In this document: piece after piece, positions 24,726 through 33,719 of the stretch | Numbering within the stretch: position 1 is the stretch's first letter | Layout: each line of letters opens with the position of its first letter | The notes under the pieces: model-generated | What the model saw: only the letters and a program-made list of their open reading frames with translations | What the model was told of the DNA's origin: nothing | Database searches by the model: none | Position numbers and translations under genes: made by a program | Assembly (NCBI GenBank): GCA_009777615.1 | Contig: WRLM01000003.1 | Coordinates: 62,001-126,000 of the forward strand | DNA: 64,000 nucleotides | From: Candidatus Methanoplasma cognatum | Lineage (GTDB): Archaea; Thermoplasmatota; Thermoplasmata; Methanomassiliicoccales; Methanomethylophilaceae | Direction: 5' to 3'

Positions 24726-26303
24726 TCACATTCTGCTGAGCAACAGTTTTACAAGCATGTCATTGTTCTTTTCCGCTGCGATATCCAGCGCGGACTTGCC
24801 TGCGTTGTTTACAGCGCCGGCCTGCGGGTCGCCGAAATCAAAAAGATTCTCCGCCATTTCTTTTGCGGCTTTTGCGTTAGAGTTGCCCGCCGCATAAATA
24901 AGCGGCGTATTTCCGTCTTTATCTTTGGCGGCGGCATGTGCGCCCTTCTCAAGCAGCAGAATCTGGATATCATCTGCCATACGCATACCGTGACTGGGAT
25001 TTCCGGCGCATGCGAGCATGACGGGGGTTTGTCCCAGGATATTCGACTTGTTCACGTCGGCGTTGTGACCGATCGCAGATTTTATAACGTACCAGCGAAG
25101 GGTCTCGCGTGTTGAGAAGGTCTCCATGTCGCTGCTGTCGCGGAGGGCCCATGTAAGCAGGGTGTTAGACAGATCATCTACGGACGCGTTGATGTCCATT
25201 CCGGAAGCGACCATAAAGTCTATTATCATGGAGGGATGACTTTCACTGAAGCTGTAAGGATCCTTCCCTCCTCTGAGCCAGGTTATGGCGGTTCGCCCCT
25301 CGCCTGTCTTCAGGCCGGGGTCTGCCCCAAGTTCCAGCAGAAGCCGCGCCGTTCCGGGGTCGCAGTTCCTGCAAGCCTCTGCGAGCGGCGATCTTTCTCC
25401 GTAACCATACAGATCCTCTAATGCATTGACGTCGGCCCCGAGCCCGACCAGCGCGCGTATCGCTTCGTGATCGCCTCCCGATGCGGCCCTGACCATCGTA
25501 AGTCCCCCCGCTTTCGCAAAGAGTTCCTCGTTCGGCCCCCCGTCGCTCAAGTTTCCCTTCAGAAGGGCGCCGATCTTTTTCGCACCGCGCCGTTCCGCCA
25601 AAACGTGGGCGGTCTCACCCATGCTATTTTTGTCATCGGGGTCCACGCCTGAGTCGAAGAGTGCTTTTACGCCGACGAATGCCTCATTTAGGTAAAAATC
25701 CATTTTTTTGCCGTATTCGTCCACCAGATGTTTGTAATGTTCAAGCGTCTCCGGCGATGCGCCCGCGGATTCGCTTTTTTTGTATCTTTCGACGGCGAGC
25801 CTGTGATTGTTAATGTGACTGTATAAGGATTCGATGAGCAGATGTATGCCATTATTCCCTCGCTCGTCGGCTCTCGAGATGCGTATGCCTTTGTCGAAAA
25901 GCGCTTTGATGAACTCGCCGTTACCTGCTTTCGCCGCGACCAGATAAGAGAGATCGCCGTTTTTGTCTTTTACAGCCGCGTTCGCTCCCGCATCCAGCAG
26001 CGCCATGGTTATCTTATATGCGGTCTCGGCGGGGCGTGTGAGCAAAAGTTGTTTTTGCCCGGCGACGAGCATCAGAGGAGTCTTTTCAGAACTATTGTTG
26101 ATGTTCGGGTCGCATCCGCTTTCCAGGAGGTACTGCACAGCGGAAAGATGTAACATTTCGGAAGCCAGATGCAATAATGTGTTGCCGCCGTCGAAAAGCG
26201 CTTTTTTATCCGGCATATTCCTGATCATATCAAGAATGTTCTCCAGTGTTTCTCTGCCGTATTCGGCGCCATTGTAGGCTGTCCGCAGTTTCATAAATTC
26301 CAT
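24726..26303 (-). CDS. Ankyrin-repeat protein
   Basis: 525 residues built of ankyrin repeats across the whole length, about 12 units in three blocks: 35-150 (GNTLLHLASEMLHLSAVQYLLESG), 225-345 (GETAHVLAERRGAKKIGALL; RSPLAEACRNCDPGTARLLL) and 370-525 (GQTPVMLACAGNPSHG; GNTPLIYAAG; GKSALDIAAEKNNDMLVKLLLSRM). A charged, helical insert (about 155-215) separates the first two blocks. No signal peptide or membrane helix, so it is probably cytoplasmic and mediates protein binding. It is a paralogue of the protein at 28948, with which it shares its C-terminal LLLSRM ending. Confidence 0.85.
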   Translation of the reverse strand: MEFMKLRTAYNGAEYGRETLENILDMIRNMPDKKALFDGGNTLLHLASEMLHLSAVQYLLESGCDPNINNSSEKTPLMLVAGQKQLLLTRPAETAYKITMALLDAGANAAVKDKNGDLSYLVAAKAGNGEFIKALFDKGIRISRADERGNNGIHLLIESLYSHINNHRLAVERYKKSESAGASPETLEHYKHLVDEYGKKMDFYLNEAFVGVKALFDSGVDPDDKNSMGETAHVLAERRGAKKIGALLKGNLSDGGPNEELFAKAGGLTMVRAASGGDHEAIRALVGLGADVNALEDLYGYGERSPLAEACRNCDPGTARLLLELGADPGLKTGEGRTAITWLRGGKDPYSFSESHPSMIIDFMVASGMDINASVDDLSNTLLTWALRDSSDMETFSTRETLRWYVIKSAIGHNADVNKSNILGQTPVMLACAGNPSHGMRMADDIQILLLEKGAHAAAKDKDGNTPLIYAAGNSNAKAAKEMAENLFDFGDPQAGAVNNAGKSALDIAAEKNNDMLVKLLLSRM

Positions 26304-26417
26304 GATATCTGTTCCCCCGCCTTAATCCAGAATCCGAAGGCCTTTGCGGACCGGATCGATTGTGATATGCAGTAAAAAATATAATATAATGTTATTCAAT
26401 CCGACATCCGATATCAA

Positions 26418-27785
26418 ATGGATGGCTCTATTTGTCCCCTTGATTACAGGTACGGTCGCATCGAGATGAGAGGCGTCTTCTCCGAAGAAGGCCGCATCTT
26501 ATATCAGATGAAAGTCGAAGCAGCTCTCGCAAAAGCGCATGCGGCAATGGGAACCATCGGTAAAGACGAGGCAGATGAGATCGCAAGGGTCGCATCGCTG
26601 GACGTCGTCAATATAGGCCGTATCAAAGAGATCGAAAGTGAGACCGGCCATGATGTCATGGCGTTGATCAGAGCGATGACCGAACAATGTAAAGGTGACG
26701 CGGGGAAATATGTGCATCTCGGCGCGACATCAAACGACATTGTCGATACTGCCTCCGCCCTTCAGATAAAGGATGCGCTGGAGATCATCCAGGACGACAT
26801 GGACGAACTGCTGTATACGTTTGCGAGGATAGCTAAAAAAGAGAGGGATACGCTGGAGATCGGAAGAACGCACGCGCAGTTCGCGATCCCCATCACCTTC
26901 GGCTTCAAGATAGCGGGATACATCGCAGAGATGATCAGGCACAAGGAGAGACTCTTCGAGATCGCGCCCCGCGCCTGCGCCGGCAAGATGGCCGGAGCCG
27001 TGGGCACCGGCGCAGCCTTCGGCAAGAACTTCAATACGATCCAGATACTTGTGATGCGGGACCTTTGTCTTACATACGAACCGGCTGCGACGCAGGTGGT
27101 AGGCCGCGACAGATATACCGAACTTATCTGTCTTTTAGCAAACATAGCGACCTCTCTCGAAAGGTACAGCACAGAAGTTAGGAACCTTCAGAGGTCCGAG
27201 ATAGGGGAGGCATCGGAGCCGTTCGACGCGGAGAAGCAGGTAGGAAGCTCGACAATGGCTCAAAAGAGGAATCCTATAGGCTCGGAGAACGTCACCGGGC
27301 TGGCAAGGATCGTCAGAGGGTTCGTCATACCCACTTTTGAGAACCAGGTGCTTTGGCACGAAAGAGATCTTTCGAACTCGGCCGCGGAGAGATTCACTAT
27401 ACCTCACACGTTCATACTTCTGGACGAGATGCTCCTGAAGATGAACAAGATCTTCTCAGGACTGGAGGTGCACGCCGATAAGATGCTGGAGAACATCGAA
27501 TCATCCAAAGGTCTCATCATGGCCGAACCGGTGATGATGATGCTTACAACGAAGGGCGTCGGCAGGCAGGATGCGCACGAGATGGTAAGGGAGGCGTCAG
27601 TGGCCGCCGTCGAAGGGGGCGTCAGCCTAAAGGAGGCTCTTCTGGAAAGGGCGGACGTCAGGGAAGTGGTCTCGGAAGAAGAGATCGCTTCGGCGATGGA
27701 TCCGGCTAACTACACGGGCGACGCGAAGGAGATCGTGGACAAAATGGTCTCAGCGGCGGAAGAACTGCTCGGCAGGAAGGTGTGA
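26418..27785 (+). CDS. purB: Adenylosuccinate lyase
   Basis: A 455-residue fumarase/aspartase-superfamily enzyme that acts twice in purine synthesis: it splits SAICAR to AICAR and adenylosuccinate to AMP, releasing fumarate. Signatures in order: the N-terminal DYRYGRIEMRGVFSEE, KYVHLGATSNDIVDTA, GRTHAQFAIPITFGFK (catalytic His) and the mobile-loop signature VGSSTMAQKRNPIGSENV (catalytic Ser). Length is normal. It is followed 2 nt later by a small membrane-protein gene, probably in the same transcript. Confidence 0.96.
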   Translation: MDGSICPLDYRYGRIEMRGVFSEEGRILYQMKVEAALAKAHAAMGTIGKDEADEIARVASLDVVNIGRIKEIESETGHDVMALIRAMTEQCKGDAGKYVHLGATSNDIVDTASALQIKDALEIIQDDMDELLYTFARIAKKERDTLEIGRTHAQFAIPITFGFKIAGYIAEMIRHKERLFEIAPRACAGKMAGAVGTGAAFGKNFNTIQILVMRDLCLTYEPAATQVVGRDRYTELICLLANIATSLERYSTEVRNLQRSEIGEASEPFDAEKQVGSSTMAQKRNPIGSENVTGLARIVRGFVIPTFENQVLWHERDLSNSAAERFTIPHTFILLDEMLLKMNKIFSGLEVHADKMLENIESSKGLIMAEPVMMMLTTKGVGRQDAHEMVREASVAAVEGGVSLKEALLERADVREVVSEEEIASAMDPANYTGDAKEIVDKMVSAAEELLGRKV

Positions 27786-27787
27786 AC

Positions 27788-27973
27788 ATGGTATCAGAGA
27801 GAAAGAAAACCAACATGAAATACGGCGCTATCATCGGCGCCGCCGTCGGCGTAGCGATATTTGCATTGACATACACCCTGAATCCCAGCTGGGCATATCT
27901 TATGTTCATACCCTTGGCGGCGGCCATGGGCTGGGGCATACAATATGTGAAAGACGAGAATATCGACGATTGA
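27788..27973 (+). CDS. Small membrane protein
   Basis: 61 residues with a basic N-terminus (SERKKTNMKY) and two hydrophobic helices (about 14-30 and 35-52), ending acidic (KDENIDD). No recognisable family. The ATG lies 2 nt after the purB stop, so it appears translationally coupled to purB, but nothing links it to purine synthesis beyond position. Confidence 0.6.
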   Translation: MVSERKKTNMKYGAIIGAAVGVAIFALTYTLNPSWAYLMFIPLAAAMGWGIQYVKDENIDD

Positions 27974-28061
27974 TGCGGGCGTTCGGTTCGGGATCTGACA
28001 TAACACTGCAATGAAAGATGCAGAGGCCCGCAGACGGCTTGCCAAATCATTCATTGAAAGA

Positions 28062-28087
28062 TTTTATAAGACACGGATGCGGTGTCT
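28062..28087 (+). promoter_or_regulatory. TATA box with adjoining inverted repeat
   Basis: TTTTATAA (28062-28069) is followed at once by AGACAC-GGATGCG-GTGTCT (28069-28087), a perfect 6-bp inverted repeat with a 7-nt centre, lying between the TATA box and the expected transcription start of the C_GCAxxG gene. A repressor bound here would block initiation. Confidence 0.4.
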
Positions 28088-28165
28088 TTAATGACGCCTG
28101 AGATCTGTTCGGAGGGAACATTTTGTGAACGCAGGCGGGCAGCATAATGTCAGGAGGTAACGGGA

Positions 28166-28582
28166 ATGAGCGATAACGTCGAGAAAGCATCCGAGCTCTT
28201 TGGAAACGGGATGTACTGCTCCCAGGCGATATTGGGTGCTTTTTGTGAGAGATACGGGATGGATAAGGAAACCGCCTTCAAGATCGCGTGCGGATTGAAC
28301 AGCGGATCCAGATGCGCCGAGATCTGCGGAGCGGTCTCCGGAGCGATAATGGTCATAGGCTTAAAATACGGTAACTCGAAGGACACATGCAACCTGAGAA
28401 CGGAAGAGTTCATTGAGAGATTCAGAGAAAAGCACGGCGAAGTAACCTGCCGCGGCCTTCTGGGATGTGATATTTTCACACCCGAGGGAAGAGCTAAAGC
28501 CATTGATGAGGATCTTTTCGGGACTGTGTGCAGAGGTGCTGTCATCAGTGCGGCACAGGTACTCAGCGACCTCGGGTACTGA
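28166..28582 (+). CDS. C_GCAxxG_C_C family protein (probable redox protein)
   Basis: 138 residues of the C_GCAxxG_C_C family. The conserved cysteines sit in the GMYCSQAILGAF, IACGLNSGSRCAEICGAVSGAI and VTCRGLLGCDIF blocks, and a C-terminal VCRGAVISAAQVL segment follows. The family name describes this spacing. Members are small, metal- or disulfide-bearing proteins of anaerobes; a role in redox or metal handling is assumed, not shown. A strong AGGAGGTAACGGG ribosome-binding site precedes the ATG. It has its own promoter with an inverted repeat. Confidence 0.85.
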   Translation: MSDNVEKASELFGNGMYCSQAILGAFCERYGMDKETAFKIACGLNSGSRCAEICGAVSGAIMVIGLKYGNSKDTCNLRTEEFIERFREKHGEVTCRGLLGCDIFTPEGRAKAIDEDLFGTVCRGAVISAAQVLSDLGY

Positions 28583-28700
28583 ACGTCCTGCCGCCCTGAC
28601 GGTTTAGCGGGCATACGCAGGAGGCTTTCGTTCCCTTCATTGCTCCTCTGTCCTGTGTGAAAGATTTATATCTATTGCGACAATGAGCATGTACCCATAT

Positions 28701-28774
28701 GGGCAGGTAAATCAGCCCGGTAGATTGCTACCTTCGCAAGGTAGAGGCCGCGAGTTCGAATCTCGCCCTGTCCA
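28701..28774 (+). tRNA. tRNA-Ala (anticodon CGC)
   Basis: A 74-nt cloverleaf. The acceptor GGGCAGG pairs with CCTGTCC and includes the G3:U70 pair that identifies alanine tRNAs. The D stem is AATC/GATT, the anticodon arm CTACC-TTCGCAA-GGTAG, and the T arm GCGAG-TTCGAAT-CTCGC; discriminator A73. CCA is not encoded and there is no intron. A TATA-like TTATATCT lies about 30-35 nt upstream. No other feature is visible between 28775 and 28947. Confidence 0.95.
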
Positions 28775-28947
28775 CTCTTACTCTCACTTTGTAACAAAGG
28801 AAAAGTAAAGATATTGTTCTCGACATCTTACCATTCGCAGAGAAGATAATATGAGCTTTAGCACGAACATATTGAACGGTGAGGTGCAGACCCGATGTCA
28901 TTTCATGTCAGGAGACAAGCACCTCTGGCGGACCGGAGTGTGAGAAG

Positions 28948-30570
28948 GTGGACCAATACAGCATCCAGAGGATATACCGAGACAAAGGATATGATGCGGC
29001 ATTGCCGGCATATGTCCAGGCGATCGAGGAGGTCAGAGGCAACGAGGCCAGAATGAATGCGCTTGCCTTCTTTGCGTCGGACTGCGCACACGCCAAAGCG
29101 CTGAAGCTGCTGTTCGACGCGGGGGTGTCCCCCATGGTGACCGAGAACTACGGATACACATTGCTCCATCGTCTCGCCATACGCAAAGAAGGGCGCTTCG
29201 AAGACATACCGCCCGGTGCGGTCGCGGAGACGACGGCATTCCTGCTTGACAATAAGGTCAGCGCCCTGAAAAGGGATGAGAACGAGGGAATGACATGCTA
29301 TCACTTTGCGGCGCGCAGAGGGATCGCCGAGATGGTCGAAAAACTGGCGGAACGTGGTGTCAAGCTCAACTTATCAGACAGGAACGGAAACACGGGCCTG
29401 CACCTCGCCTGCCAGTACGTAAGAAGCGCCATAGGCAGGATAGATTCGGAGAAGAAAAGGCTCGATCGTGTTTTGAAAGAATGCGAGGAGACGACAAAGC
29501 GTATGAAAGAGTCCGGCGCGTCCGACGAGAAGATATATGATCATCTGAGAAGCAGTGAGTTCACCGACCCCGATAGGGCGCAGAGGGAATACGACAATGC
29601 AGTGCGGCTTGTGGAAGACTATTTCCGCACGGTCAAGGCCTTCGCGGACGGCGGCGTGGATAAAGACCATAAGAACAACTACGGCATATCGGCGCTGGAT
29701 GTCGCCGTCCAAAGCGACGCTAAAAAGATCGCGGCTTATCTATCCGGCACATTGTCTGATGACGGCGACGATTCGGCCATAGCGGCCGGCGGCATGACTC
29801 TGCACCAGGCCGCCCAGAAGGGCGACGAGGAAGCGATCAGAGCCATAGCGGCGGCGGGTGCAGACCTTAATGGTCTGAAAGACGGGAGAGAGGACCAGTT
29901 CGGAGGGTGTACTCCTTTGGCGATAGCTATCGCTTTTCTCAAAGATAAAGCGGTCGACGCGTTGCTCTCATGCGGGGCCGACCCCGTGTACAAGGACGGG
30001 AAGGGCCGGACGGCGCTGTACTATCTGCCTCATCCCGACCTTGCGTCATCGCTTAATGACAGCGTTTACAAGGAGAAATGCGTTTCCAATATACTCAAAG
30101 CCGTTATCGGCGCCGGGCATGACCTTGACCGATCAGCGGATGACGAGGGGAACACCGTGCTGATACTGGCCTGCAAAGCTCCTATGGGCGTTGAGTTCAG
30201 GGGCTACAACATGAAACGCGAGGTCCTTAACGAAGTGCTGAAGCATGATTTCGACGTGAACAAAGCCAACAGATTCGGCGAGACCGCATTGATGCACGCA
30301 AGCTCCAGGGATTTCAAGATCATGGAGAACATACAGACGTATCTTCTTGAGAGAGGAGCCGACGTATCCGCGGCCGATAAGAACGGCGACACTGCGCTGC
30401 ATTATGCCTCGCGCTACTTTGACAAATCGGCTGCGCGTACCTTCTGCGACATGCTCCTTGAGTTCGGCGCGGACCCGAACGCCGTGAACAACTCAAGGAA
30501 AACGGCTTTGGATCTTGCTGTCGAGCGGAACAACGAACCCCTCGCCAAACTGCTTCTGAGCAGGATGTAA
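28948..30570 (+). CDS. Ankyrin-repeat protein
   Basis: About 540 residues, ankyrin repeats throughout: the first block at ~25-160 (YTLLHRLAIRKEG; MTCYHFAARRGIAEMVEKLAERG; GNTGLHLACQYVRSA), a charged helical insert (~165-230, SEKKRLDRVLKECEE), a second block ~235-360 (GMTLHQAAQKGDEEAIRAIA) and a third ~390-540 (GETALMHASS; GDTALHYAS; KTALDLAVERNNEPLAKLLL). The frame opens at a GTG at 28879, but GGAG at 28934-28937 favours the GTG at 28948 (VDQYSIQRIY) as the start. No export signal. Same layout as the protein at 24726, so the two are duplicates about 2.6 kb apart on opposite strands. Confidence 0.82.
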   Translation: MDQYSIQRIYRDKGYDAALPAYVQAIEEVRGNEARMNALAFFASDCAHAKALKLLFDAGVSPMVTENYGYTLLHRLAIRKEGRFEDIPPGAVAETTAFLLDNKVSALKRDENEGMTCYHFAARRGIAEMVEKLAERGVKLNLSDRNGNTGLHLACQYVRSAIGRIDSEKKRLDRVLKECEETTKRMKESGASDEKIYDHLRSSEFTDPDRAQREYDNAVRLVEDYFRTVKAFADGGVDKDHKNNYGISALDVAVQSDAKKIAAYLSGTLSDDGDDSAIAAGGMTLHQAAQKGDEEAIRAIAAAGADLNGLKDGREDQFGGCTPLAIAIAFLKDKAVDALLSCGADPVYKDGKGRTALYYLPHPDLASSLNDSVYKEKCVSNILKAVIGAGHDLDRSADDEGNTVLILACKAPMGVEFRGYNMKREVLNEVLKHDFDVNKANRFGETALMHASSRDFKIMENIQTYLLERGADVSAADKNGDTALHYASRYFDKSAARTFCDMLLEFGADPNAVNNSRKTALDLAVERNNEPLAKLLLSRM

Positions 30571-30697
30571 GGAGGCGGCGGCCTCGGCGGTTCGGTGACA
30601 TAATATCAAGTACATGCAGTACGCCGACGGCCCGTAAGCCAAGCAGAGCTAAAATTTTTCAACAATTTTTATAGCCTTATAATACATACCCCTCCGT

Positions 30698-31150
30698 ATG
30701 GATGCAACAACGATAGCAATAATCCTTATGATAGCCGGCCTGATTCTGCTGATAATAGAGGCTCTGACGCCGGGATTCTTTGCAGTTGTACCTGGAGCGG
30801 TCCTTGTCGTGGTGGGCGTACTGGGCTACTTCGTCGGCGGTTTCTTCGACACATGGTATCTCCTCGTTGCATCGGTCATCATCGTCACAGTAGTGGTAAC
30901 GGTGGGCACCATAAAATTATACCAGATGCTGGCCAGGCCCGAACCTCCTACCACGACCGTCGTCGATTCTCTGATAGGGCGGGAAGGAGTGGTGATGACC
31001 GACGTAAAGCCGGGAAACCTCAAAGGCAAGGTCAGGATAGGTTCCGACAGCTGGAGTGCGACGTCTGACAACGTGATCAAAACCGGGGCAGAGGTCGTTG
31101 TGTACGCCGCGGAAGGCGTTCATGTGAAAGTCAGGCAAAAAGACCTCTGA
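30698..31150 (+). CDS. NfeD family membrane protein
   Basis: 150 residues: two or three N-terminal membrane helices (about 5-25, 28-50, 55-78) followed by a C-terminal OB-fold domain (~85-150, SLIGREGVVMTDVKPGNLKGKVRIG-type segment, then VVVYAAEGVHVKVRQKD). This is the short NfeD form without a protease domain. NfeD proteins pair with stomatin/SPFH proteins, and a stomatin gene follows 52 nt later. Together they probably organise or guard membrane microdomains. A TATA-like TTTTTATAG lies about 30 nt upstream, giving a very short leader. Confidence 0.88.
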   Translation: MDATTIAIILMIAGLILLIIEALTPGFFAVVPGAVLVVVGVLGYFVGGFFDTWYLLVASVIIVTVVVTVGTIKLYQMLARPEPPTTTVVDSLIGREGVVMTDVKPGNLKGKVRIGSDSWSATSDNVIKTGAEVVVYAAEGVHVKVRQKDL

Positions 31151-31202
31151 GCCGATAACTTATTTTTTATATTCTTCTCTCTATATCCCATTGGTGATAA
31201 TA

Positions 31203-32282
31203 ATGGAAGATTGGTTCTATGGATTGGTTATAGTTATTGCCGCAGCCCTCATTGCCATAATGATGAGCGGAGTGAAGATCGTTCAGCCGTATGAGCAGGG
31301 AGTGTACATGAGGCTCGGGAAGTTCATAAGGATCCTCAATCAGGGATTGAACTTCGTTACTCCTTTGATCAACGTTGTAGTGAAGATCGATCTGCGTACC
31401 CAAGTGTTGGACGTTCCGAGGCAGGAGGTCATTACCAAAGACAACTCCCCGGTGGGCGTTGATGCCATCGTCTATATCAAAGTCACGGATCCCCGCAATG
31501 CGTTTTTTGAGATTGTGGATTACAGGTTCGCTACAATGAATCTCGCGCAGACCACGCTGAGGTCGATCGTCGGAGAGATGGAGCTGGATGAGATCCTTTC
31601 TAACAGAGAAAAGATCAACACGCAGCTCAGGGACATACTCGACGAGAACACCGACAAGTGGGGAGTTAAGGTAGAGAGCGTGGAGATAAGAGAGGTAGAC
31701 CCGGCAAGAAAGGTCAAGGACTCAATGGAGGAGCAGACGTCCGCCGAGAGGAGAAGACGTGCGGCCATCCTTCAGGCCGATGGTCTCAAGAGGGCCGCCA
31801 TTCTGGAAGCTGAAGGCAAGAAGAAGTCAAGGATACTGGAGGCCGAAGGCCTGCAGCAGTCCATGGTGCTTGAAGCGGAAGGCAAGAAGGTTGCTTTGAT
31901 ACTCGAAAGCCAGGGAGAGGCTCAAAAACTGAGGATAATGTCCGTAGGTGCAGCCGCGCTGGATTCCAAGGCACTTTCAGTGCTTTCCATGGAAACGCTG
32001 AAGGTCGTCGGCCAAGGCGAGTCGTCCAAGATATTCTTCCCCATGGAGGTCACAAGGCTCATGGAAGGTATATCTGAATACGTAGGCAGTGCGGTGAACG
32101 TGCCGGATAGGCCCGTATCCACGATGAAGGACATGGAAAAGGTGTTCGGTGACGTGGATGACATCCTCGGCCCCATACCGAAAGAATCGGAGATCAGAGA
32201 CAGGATCGCAAAGGCCGACAGGATAGCCACGGCAGAGCTTGCAGAGACCGCCGATATAACAAACACTATTCCAAAAGGCTGA
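31203..32282 (+). CDS. SPFH/stomatin-like membrane protein
   Basis: 359 residues. An N-terminal membrane helix (~5-22) is followed by the SPFH/Band 7 domain (~25-195; VQPYEQGVYMRLGKFIRIL, DLRTQVLDVPRQEVITKDN, AQTTLRSIVGEMELDEILSNRE: classic stomatin signatures). An Ala/Glu-rich coiled coil follows (~185-250: repeated ILEAEGKKK-type units), then a tail. Stomatins oligomerise at the membrane and partner with NfeD. The ATG at 31203 follows a GGTGAT site; in-frame codons upstream overlap that site and are rejected. The 32283-32378 gap holds only a promoter-like AT stretch. Confidence 0.92.
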   Translation: MEDWFYGLVIVIAAALIAIMMSGVKIVQPYEQGVYMRLGKFIRILNQGLNFVTPLINVVVKIDLRTQVLDVPRQEVITKDNSPVGVDAIVYIKVTDPRNAFFEIVDYRFATMNLAQTTLRSIVGEMELDEILSNREKINTQLRDILDENTDKWGVKVESVEIREVDPARKVKDSMEEQTSAERRRRAAILQADGLKRAAILEAEGKKKSRILEAEGLQQSMVLEAEGKKVALILESQGEAQKLRIMSVGAAALDSKALSVLSMETLKVVGQGESSKIFFPMEVTRLMEGISEYVGSAVNVPDRPVSTMKDMEKVFGDVDDILGPIPKESEIRDRIAKADRIATAELAETADITNTIPKG

Positions 32283-32378
32283 AAAGCCTTCTTTAATTTT
32301 TTCATTAATGTATATTATTGTGCATTAATGTACAAATATTCATATATTATTTGCCCATGTGTCTTTTCGGAAAGGCTC

Positions 32379-33608
32379 ATGGAAGATAAAGGTCATATTG
32401 AAATCAACAAAAAAAGATACATAGTACTACTCGCCGGTATAGCGATACAATTCTGTGCCGGAACGCTTTACATGTGGAGCATATACAACGCGCCAGTTGC
32501 GGAACTCCTGTTCGGCGGCGACAGGAACGCATCGGCTCTGACCGCAACGTTCATGCTTGTGGCATTCGTAGCCGGCATTCTTATCGGCGGACGCATAATG
32601 GATAAGATAGGGCCTAAAAAGATGGCCGTGATCGGAAGCCTGATAATGTCTTCAGGGATACTAGCATCGTCACTGGTGAACTCGGACCACTCATATCTGA
32701 TCTACCTGACATACGGAATAATAGGCGGGTTCGGGGTGGGCACTGTCTACACCTGTACGGTATCCCCTATACAGAAGTGGTTCTTCGACAGACGCGGCTT
32801 CGCTACCGGCCTGATGGTCGGAGCGTTCGGGTTCTCTTTAGTGATATTCGGACCTTTGGCCGATAAGGTCCTCCTGCCAAGCTTAGGCGTGTCCTCCACA
32901 TTCCTTGTATTTGGTGCCGCTTTCCTGCTTATCTGTGTCCCCGCGTCACTTTTGATCGGGAACCCTCCGGATGGTTACGTCATACCGAAAGCGCCTTCCG
33001 CCTGCAGCCAGAAGCAATACACTACAAAAGAAATGCTGAAAACCAGATCATTCTACCTGATAACTCTCTCCCTCTTCTTTATCCTGTCCGCGTTCTTTGT
33101 ACTGAACCCGCTGTTCAAAGACCTCGGAACCGAAAGAGGCCTCGGCGACCTTGCGGTCATGACAGTTATGATAGTGGGAGTATGCAGCGCGTCAGGAAGG
33201 ATAGCGATCACCTGGATATCCGACAACATAGGAAGGATGTCCGGCTTGCTCCTGATATTCGCGCTTACCTTAGCCGGCGTCACGCTTGTGATATTTGCTG
33301 AGAATCTCCTGTACGTTGCGTGCATGGGTCTGATCGCTTTTGGTTTCGGCGGTGCGGCCGGGATATACGCCACGGTGACATCCGATAACTTCGGCACAAA
33401 GAACATGGGTAGCAACTATGGTCTTGTAATGCTTGGTTTCGGTGCGTCGGCGCTGGTAGCTCAGGTGTTGTCAAAAACGCTTGTTTCAGACGGCGACTAC
33501 ACTCTGGTCTTCATAGCGTGTGCGATAACAAGCATAGCGTCTCTTGTGTGCATACTGCTGCTGAGAGCGTTCTCTGATACGAAGAACAGCACGGATATAC
33601 TGGCTTGA
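32379..33608 (+). CDS. MFS transporter, oxalate/formate antiporter-like family
   Basis: 409 residues with twelve predicted membrane helices. The N-terminus YIVLLAGIAIQFCAGTLYMWSIYNAPV (split over the first helix) and the loop GGRIMDKIGPKKMAVIG, then WFFDRRGFATGLMVGAFGFS, are typical of the OFA (oxalate:formate antiporter) subfamily of major facilitators, which carry small carboxylates. The substrate cannot be read from the sequence. GGAAAGG just upstream of the ATG at 32379 supports this start; the frame opens earlier without a credible site. Confidence 0.88.
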   Translation: MEDKGHIEINKKRYIVLLAGIAIQFCAGTLYMWSIYNAPVAELLFGGDRNASALTATFMLVAFVAGILIGGRIMDKIGPKKMAVIGSLIMSSGILASSLVNSDHSYLIYLTYGIIGGFGVGTVYTCTVSPIQKWFFDRRGFATGLMVGAFGFSLVIFGPLADKVLLPSLGVSSTFLVFGAAFLLICVPASLLIGNPPDGYVIPKAPSACSQKQYTTKEMLKTRSFYLITLSLFFILSAFFVLNPLFKDLGTERGLGDLAVMTVMIVGVCSASGRIAITWISDNIGRMSGLLLIFALTLAGVTLVIFAENLLYVACMGLIAFGFGGAAGIYATVTSDNFGTKNMGSNYGLVMLGFGASALVAQVLSKTLVSDGDYTLVFIACAITSIASLVCILLLRAFSDTKNSTDILA

Positions 33609-33719
33609 ATCAAACGGTTTTTAGTTTTGTTAAAAGGGGCTCCCGCCCTTTCTTTTTTGACATGTTGCAGAAACCCGGATAAACAGAACAAATCAACTGT
33701 TTGCGGTAAGCAAGGATTT

